This document shows, piece by piece, positions 53,346 to 60,826 of a stretch of 60,826 nucleotides of DNA. Position numbers and translations under genes: made by a program. The notes under the pieces were generated by a model. It was not told the origin of the DNA. It made no database searches and was given only the letters and a program-made list of their open reading frames with translations. Each line of letters starts with the position of its first letter. Positions within the stretch are counted from its first letter, which is position 1. This DNA is from a bacterium (GTDB lineage Bacteria; Krumholzibacteriota; Krumholzibacteriia; LZORAL124-64-63), in NCBI GenBank assembly GCA_020049465.1, contig JAIFKS010000027.1, positions 1-60,826 on the forward strand. Reading direction: 5' to 3'.

Positions 53346-54011
53346 TCAGCGAAAGAGCGCCTTGAGAGAACCCCAGGCGACGTTCTCGGTGCCGGCTCCC
53401 CCGCTCTTCTGGTCATAGGTGAAGTCGAACTGCCCAAGCATCCGGTAGAACGGCCTGGTCCTGCCGTTGACCACGGTGTCGCGGTACCCGACGTAGAACC
53501 GGATCCCGCCTTGCGTCTTCAACATCGAATAGATCCCGCCGCGGTCGGACAGGATGACAACGTCGTAGACGGCGCACAGGGTGTTGGGCATGACATCGCC
53601 CGGCTCCGAGAATTCCCACTCGCTTCGACGTTCCAGGGTCTGGAACGCCATGGCCTGGATGCCCTGAACAGCCATGCCCTCCGGATCTTCGACATTTTGC
53701 CTCGAGAACATGCGCGCGTGGATGCGCGTTTCCTCCTGCACGTCGAGCGTCGGCCCGACGTCGGGAAACGCGTTGATCGTGGTCAGCTTCAGGAACGTGA
53801 CGAAGGCCGGATCCATCAGGCGGGGGAATTCGACGAGATCCATCGTCTCGTAGACCGTCCGGAAGTTCTCCATCAGCTTGTCGGGTGTGTCGGGGAACGG
53901 CAGACCCGGCGTCTCGACGGGCGTGATGATCGCGTCTTCTTCGCTGCAGCCGCCCAGAACGGCCAGCGCCGTCAGCATGACGACCGTGATGATGCTGCGC
54001 CGTGCAAACAC
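53346..54011 (-). CDS. Exported NTF2-like lipoprotein with WG-K-FR tail (paralogue)
   Basis: 221 residues. GTG 54011 follows GGGAGG by seven bases. Signal and lipobox VLGGC near residue 22, then LPFPDTPDKLMENFRTVYETMDLVEF, collinear with the protein at 33499-34173 through IRFYVGYRDTVVNG...FYRMLGQFDFTYDQK. It ends VAWGSLKALFR, the same tail in different codons. The two copies are well diverged, so duplication is old. Function unknown, with small-ligand binding in the cone-shaped domain possible. Confidence 0.8.
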   Translation of the reverse strand: MFARRSIITVVMLTALAVLGGCSEEDAIITPVETPGLPFPDTPDKLMENFRTVYETMDLVEFPRLMDPAFVTFLKLTTINAFPDVGPTLDVQEETRIHARMFSRQNVEDPEGMAVQGIQAMAFQTLERRSEWEFSEPGDVMPNTLCAVYDVVILSDRGGIYSMLKTQGGIRFYVGYRDTVVNGRTRPFYRMLGQFDFTYDQKSGGAGTENVAWGSLKALFR

Positions 54012-54039
54012 AAGGGGCCTCCCGGGGGTACATGACGAC

Positions 54040-54066
54040 AACGGCGATTCTACCAGAATCGCCGTT
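54040..54066. other. Perfect 12-bp hairpin between kinase and lipoprotein genes
   Basis: AACGGCGATTCT (54040-54051), a 3-base loop and AGAATCGCCGTT (54055-54066) form a perfect stem. On the minus strand it follows the kinase gene and precedes the lipoprotein gene start by 29 bases. No T-tract follows on that strand, so a weak terminator, an mRNA-stability stem or an operator are all possible. Confidence 0.6.
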
Positions 54067-54139
54067 TCGTCGATGCGCAATTTTTCCAGGCAAGGTTGAC
54101 CGCACCGGGATGACCGGCGACCTCGCAATCTGAGGCCGT

Positions 54140-56884
<2,745 letters not shown>

Positions 56885-57044
56885 CCGGCCGGACCAGCCT
56901 TTCGCGTCGGGATCGCGATTTCGGAGAGAGGCACCCGGCCTCGCAGTGATGCACACGTCCCAGTGATTTGCTGGGAGATGCTACCACAGTCCGGGACCGG
57001 CCGCCAGGTGGAGGATCACCGGGTGAACCGCCCCGATTGTCCCG

Positions 57045-60000
57045 TCACTTCACCAGACTCATGCGCACCGTCAGCAGCGCCTCACCCGCCTGCAAGCGCG
57101 CAAAGTAGCTCCCTGAAGCCACGGACCGGCCGGCATCGTCCTTGCCGTTCCAGATCGCCTGCTGGCTGCCGCGGGGCAGTACGCCGTCCACCAGGCCGCG
57201 CACCAGCTTGCCCCGGAGGTCGTAGATGGTGAGGCGCACCCGACCGGCTTCCGGCAGGTCGAAGCGGATCGTCGTCAGCGGATTGAATGGATTCGGCTGG
57301 TTGGGGTACAGGCGCAGTTGGACGGACGTCGCCCCCGGCACGCCACTCGTCTCGTTCGGCGCCAGCACGGCGCAACCGCTCTCGTTCCCGTTCACATCCA
57401 CCGCCGACAATTTGTAGTAACTGCCGGCCGGCCCGCTGTCCCCGTAGACCGGTTGCAGACTCGTGGCGATCAGGGTGCCCGCATCGGGCTCGAAAGCCTC
57501 CGTCGTGCCGCGGTAGATACGGTAGTACCACAGGTCCGGCTCCAGGCCGGCGTCCCACTCCATGGTGGTCATCCCTGCAAGGTAGGCGCCCACCAGTCCG
57601 ACAGGCGGCGCCGGCGGCAGGTTGTCCACCGAGTAGCCGGAGTCGGGCGCCGAATCGTACATGACGCCCACCGTCGCCGTCGCCGCGCGCACGAAGTAGA
57701 CCGCCCGGTGGATCCCCGTCGCGTTCGAGTCGGCCAGCGTCGGCACGACCGTCTCGTACGGACCGTCGGTCGTGGCCGGCACCGCGCTCACGTAGTCCCA
57801 GCCCGGCAATGCCTTCTCGGCGGCCGTGCGCGGTGTGCTCCCCGTCCCCTGCGCCTCAGCGCCGCTCTCCGCGAACAGCTTGGACGCGGCATTCTTGCGG
57901 TAGATGTAGTAACTGGTGATCGGCGTGGCCGAGCCCAGGTAGTCGAAGCCGCTCGCGGCGAACTTCAGGCGCACCTGCAGCCCCTGATCCGCCTTGATGT
58001 CCTGCACGCTGGTGACGGCGGGCGCCGCGCTGGCCGCCACGTACTGGGGCCGCGTGGCCGAAAAGCTGCCGAACAGCTTCCCGTCACCGCTGTACACCGC
58101 CCACAACGTCCGCACACCCAGGCGGGGCGCAAACAGCGCCAGGCCGGCCACGCCGTTGTACACCGGCGAGGTGCCAAGCAACGTCGTCCCGTCGAAGAAG
58201 CTCACCGTGCCGGACGGAGCGCCTGAGCCCGGCGCCGGCACCGACACGGTCGACGTGAGCGTCACCGGCGAGCCGAGCACGGCCGGATTGGGACTCGCGA
58301 CGAGGACGGTCCGCGTGGGCTCGAGCGCGGGAAACACAGAGACCGTGGATGAGTTGTAGTTCGCCACGGCCAGGTCGGACCGACCATCGCCGTTGAGGTC
58401 CCCGATGGCGGCAGACATCGGCAACGCTCCCGTCACGAAGTCGGTCTTCGCTCCGAATCCGCCTGAGCCGTTGCCCAGCAATACCGACACCGTGTTGGAT
58501 CCGCGGTTCGCCACCGCCAGGTCAAGCCTGCCATCGCGGCTCACGTCGCCGATGGCGACCGAGGCCGGCGTGCCTCCGACCGTGAAATCCATCTTTGCGC
58601 CGAACCCGCCGATGCCGTTGCCAAGCAGCACCGACACCGTGCCGGCGCCATAGTTTGCCACCGCCAGGTCGGGTCGGCCGTCGCCGTTCACATCCCCCAT
58701 GGCGATGGACATCGGAGAGAGCCCCGTGGCGAAATCCGTCTTCGTCGCGAACGTGCCGGCGCCGTTGCCGAGCAATACCGACACTGTGCTGGCGAAATAG
58801 TTCGCCACCGCCAAGTCGGGCCTCCCATCGCCACTGACGTCCCCGATGACGACCGAGTACGAACCGCTGCCGGTTGCGAAGTCCGTTTTCGTCCCGAACG
58901 CGCCCGCACCGGTGCCCAGCAATACCGAAACCGTCCCGCCATAGTTGGCCGTCGCCAGGTCGGGCCGGCCATCACCGCTCACGTCCCCGATGGCGACAGA
59001 CATCGGAGAAGTCCCCGTCAGGAAGCCGGTCATCGTCCCGAACCCGCCCGCGCCGTTGCCCAGCAACACGGCGACCACGCCGGAGCCGGCATTCGCCACG
59101 GCCAGGTCGGGCCGACCATCATCGTTCACGTCATCGATGGCGACCGAGGACGGAGACAACCCCGTCGCGTAATCGGTCCTGGCCCCGAAGCCGCCGGCGC
59201 TGTTGCCCAGTAGAACCGAGACTGTGGTGGCGTTGTAGTTCGCCACCGCCAGGTCGGCGCGACCGTCGCCGCTGACGTCACCGATGGCGACCGAGGACGG
59301 AGAGATCCCCGTCGCGAAATCGGCCTTCGTCCCCAAGCCTCCCGCGCCGTTGCCAAACAGCACCGAGATCGTATTGCCGCCGTAGATGGCCACCGCCAGG
59401 TCGCGCCGGCCATCGCTGTTCAAATCCCCCATCGTGAGCGCGTACGGACTCGCCCCGACCGCGAAATCCGCTCTTGCCGCGAACCCCCCCGTGCCGTTGC
59501 CCAGCAGCACCGAGACCGTGGCGGAACTGTAGTTCGCCACCGCAAGGTCGGGCCGGCCGTCGCCGCTCACGTCCCCGATGACAACCGAATACGGATAGTT
59601 CCCCGTCGCGAAGTCCGTCTTCGTCCCGAACCCGCCCGAGCCGTTGCCCAGCAATACCGACACCGTGTTGGAACCATTGTTCGCCACCGCCAGGTCGAGC
59701 CGCCCGTCGCCGCTCACGTCCGCGATGGCGAGCGAGTACGGCCAGGTCCCCGTCGCGAAATCCGTCTTCGTCCCGAACGTGCCCGTGCCGTTGCCCAGAA
59801 GCACCGAGACCGTCGAGGAGTTGTAGTTTGCCACGGCCAGGTCCAACCGCCCGTCGCCGTTCAGGTCCCCCAGGGCGAGCGAGTACGGATAGTACCCCGT
59901 CGCGAAGTCCGTCTTCGCCCCGAACCCGCCCAGTCCGTTGCCCAGAAGCACCGAAACGGTGTTGGAATCGGAGTTGACCACCACGAGATCGGGCCGGCCA

Positions 60001-60512
60001 TCTCCGTTCACGTCCCCGATGGCGACCTCCCACGGCACGGATCCCGTCAAGAAGTCCGTCTTGGCCCCAAACCCGCCCGCGCCGTTGCCCAGCAACACGG
60101 ACACCGTCGAGGAACTGGAATTCGACACCGCGAGATCGGGCAGGCCATCGCTGTTCAGGTCTCCCACCGCAACCGTGGCTGGATTGAAACCGGTCGGGAA
60201 GTCCGTCTTCGCCTCGAACCCGCCGGCGCCATTCCCAAGCAGTACCGAGACCGAGTTGGCACCGTTGTTCGCCGCGACAAGATCGTCGGCGCCATCACCG
60301 TTCAGGTCCGCCACGGCGACCGAGGTGGGATCGACCCCGGTCGGGAAGTCCACCCGGACGCCGGGACTGAAGCTCTGGGCCACAGCGGTCCCGGTGAGCG
60401 GTGCCGCGAGAGCCGCCACCACAAGCAGCAGCGCGGTTTCCGAAAACAGGTTCTTCGCCGCACGAACGCGCAAACGCCAGGCATGTCCCGGAGTGTCGGA
60501 CCACCGTTGCAT
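57045..60512 (-). CDS. FG-GAP/VCBS double beta-propeller surface protein with FlgD-like tail
   Basis: 1155 residues. Signal peptide to about 46. Residues 49-732 hold 14 repeats of 49 residues (one of 48), each with a Ca-binding D-x-N/S-x-DGRxDLAVAN loop and VSVLLGNGxGGF, enough for two seven-bladed propellers. An Ig-like domain (about 735-830) and fibronectin-III-like segments follow. The C-terminus (NQPNPFNPLTTIRFDLPEAG...VRLTIYDLRGKLVR...WNGKDDAGR) is the FlgD-like domain seen on type IX-exported proteins. Likely exported and displayed for adhesion or matrix binding. GGGGGAA precedes ATG 60512. Confidence 0.88.
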   Translation of the reverse strand: MQRWSDTPGHAWRLRVRAAKNLFSETALLLVVAALAAPLTGTAVAQSFSPGVRVDFPTGVDPTSVAVADLNGDGADDLVAANNGANSVSVLLGNGAGGFEAKTDFPTGFNPATVAVGDLNSDGLPDLAVSNSSSSTVSVLLGNGAGGFGAKTDFLTGSVPWEVAIGDVNGDGRPDLVVVNSDSNTVSVLLGNGLGGFGAKTDFATGYYPYSLALGDLNGDGRLDLAVANYNSSTVSVLLGNGTGTFGTKTDFATGTWPYSLAIADVSGDGRLDLAVANNGSNTVSVLLGNGSGGFGTKTDFATGNYPYSVVIGDVSGDGRPDLAVANYSSATVSVLLGNGTGGFAARADFAVGASPYALTMGDLNSDGRRDLAVAIYGGNTISVLFGNGAGGLGTKADFATGISPSSVAIGDVSGDGRADLAVANYNATTVSVLLGNSAGGFGARTDYATGLSPSSVAIDDVNDDGRPDLAVANAGSGVVAVLLGNGAGGFGTMTGFLTGTSPMSVAIGDVSGDGRPDLATANYGGTVSVLLGTGAGAFGTKTDFATGSGSYSVVIGDVSGDGRPDLAVANYFASTVSVLLGNGAGTFATKTDFATGLSPMSIAMGDVNGDGRPDLAVANYGAGTVSVLLGNGIGGFGAKMDFTVGGTPASVAIGDVSRDGRLDLAVANRGSNTVSVLLGNGSGGFGAKTDFVTGALPMSAAIGDLNGDGRSDLAVANYNSSTVSVFPALEPTRTVLVASPNPAVLGSPVTLTSTVSVPAPGSGAPSGTVSFFDGTTLLGTSPVYNGVAGLALFAPRLGVRTLWAVYSGDGKLFGSFSATRPQYVAASAAPAVTSVQDIKADQGLQVRLKFAASGFDYLGSATPITSYYIYRKNAASKLFAESGAEAQGTGSTPRTAAEKALPGWDYVSAVPATTDGPYETVVPTLADSNATGIHRAVYFVRAATATVGVMYDSAPDSGYSVDNLPPAPPVGLVGAYLAGMTTMEWDAGLEPDLWYYRIYRGTTEAFEPDAGTLIATSLQPVYGDSGPAGSYYKLSAVDVNGNESGCAVLAPNETSGVPGATSVQLRLYPNQPNPFNPLTTIRFDLPEAGRVRLTIYDLRGKLVRGLVDGVLPRGSQQAIWNGKDDAGRSVASGSYFARLQAGEALLTVRMSLVK
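58317..60368 (-). repeat. 14 tandem 147-bp coding repeats
   Basis: Fourteen units of 147 bp (one three bases shorter, one slightly longer at the first, the last cut short) encode the FG-GAP blades. They are similar but not identical at DNA level, so the array is old enough to have diverged, while still able to recombine. Confidence 0.85.
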
Positions 60513-60826
60513 CGCAGTTCCCCCTGACCGATCAAGAACACCCAGCGCAACGCCCCCGCATGACGGGACGACGAATGAGGCAATGAGTATAACCGAATCA
60601 CAAATCTATTGAATTCCTATTTTCATCAGGCCCCGAAACGGCCTCTACCGGCCCGTACTTTGCAAAGCAACACCTTACGCAGCGCCAGATTGACACCTGG
60701 ACCGGCGATCCGCGCCGCGCTCCCGGGATCGTCAAGCCGCCTGTCAATGAAATTGAACGTTGAAGTCTGGCGCTTTTGGACCGATTTTGTGGTGATGAAA
60801 CGCAATGGTGAGCGGGTTTCCCCAGG
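60513..60826. other. Right-edge region without a firm gene
   Basis: These 314 bases hold no confident gene. Just upstream of the surface-protein gene, TATACT on the minus strand (60591-60586) could be its -10, without a good -35. From ATG 60747 a plus-strand frame (MKLNVEVWRFWTDFVV...) is open to the edge, 26 codons, with no ribosome site. It may be the start of a further gene. Two minus-strand frames are also open across the edge and cannot be judged. Confidence 0.35.

Noticed and set aside
33499..54011. C-terminal tail explained as a BAM beta-signal
   Set aside because: The residue after Gly spacing does not match, a Lys is central, the chain ends in Arg, and two of the proteins are lipoproteins without barrels.

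Overview
The window is about 61 kb of GC-rich DNA from a diderm (Gram-negative-type) bacterium. It carries LPS-core-type glycosyltransferases, an Omp85/BamA-like barrel, an OmpA-type porin-peptidoglycan linker, a PorV-like barrel, a DUF3078 barrel and many lipoproteins. Cell-surface FG-GAP, beta-helix and LVIVD proteins, a FlgD-like C-terminal domain and sulfatases ending in LRSLGY suggest an uncultivated FCB-group lineage such as Candidatus Eisenbacteria or Krumholzibacteriota. That placement is inference from gene content. No rRNA or tRNA gene was recognised, and no CRISPR array.

Layout. 1-880 (minus): two Cys-rich exported proteins, one with 12-residue Cys/His repeats and cut by the left edge. 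1136-4212 (plus): an exported phospholipase D-like protein, an isochorismatase-like hydrolase and a glutaryl-CoA-type dehydrogenase. 4212-5378: a complete IS630-family element inserted exactly in the CTAG shared by two convergent stop codons. 5378-14883 (minus): envelope and metabolic genes (DUF3078 barrel, OmpA, two glycosyltransferases, quinone oxidoreductase, BamA-like barrel, SEC-C protein, OPT transporter). 15129-17702 (plus): peptidase T, a long perfect inverted repeat, then an SPFH/ribbon-helix-helix pair. 17772-20455: a sigma-54 activator coupled to a small membrane-anchored protein, divergent from a thioredoxin that has a good sigma-54 promoter and tandem palindromic upstream sites. 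20631-23034: sulfatase-like protein, nucleoside deaminase and a zinc-type CDF exporter. 23031-25411 (minus): cytochrome bd. 25632-28523 (plus): bacilliredoxin, an IscA fusion and a YgfZ-TPR fusion behind a Fur-like box, an apparent Fe-S maturation operon. 28542-32570: metalloenzyme-superfamily phosphatase/mutase relative, FieF-like CDF, and a DUF134/NifX/thioesterase/CGGC cluster. 32617-36875: lipid kinase, NTF2-like lipoprotein, 16-bp tandem repeats, membrane sulfatase, and an XRE/DUF2178 pair. 36992-46511: TPR, beta-helix, ClC channel, metallo-beta-lactamase-fold protein, RsgA, small lipoproteins and a frameshifted lipoprotein. 46426-50469 (minus): LVIVD lipoprotein and a TPR/ECF-sigma/membrane-protein operon. 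50681-52226: an AbiE-type toxin-antitoxin pair. 52263-60512: PorV-like barrel, second NTF2-like lipoprotein, zinc-ribbon Ser/Thr kinase with a membrane domain, and a 1155-residue double beta-propeller surface protein.

Most notable. Four otherwise mostly unrelated exported proteins (ending at 33499, 39775, 45065 and 53346) finish with the same C-terminal motif, [WF]-G-x-[LV]-K-[AS]-hydrophobic-F-R, usually a few residues after a Glu. No cytoplasmic protein here has it. It behaves like a short C-terminal sorting or recognition tail and I know of no described system for it. Other leads are the IS630 element that takes its transposase stop codon from the target CTAG, the sigma-54/thioredoxin control region, the Fe-S operon with two unusual fusions, and the Cys/His repeat protein at the left edge.
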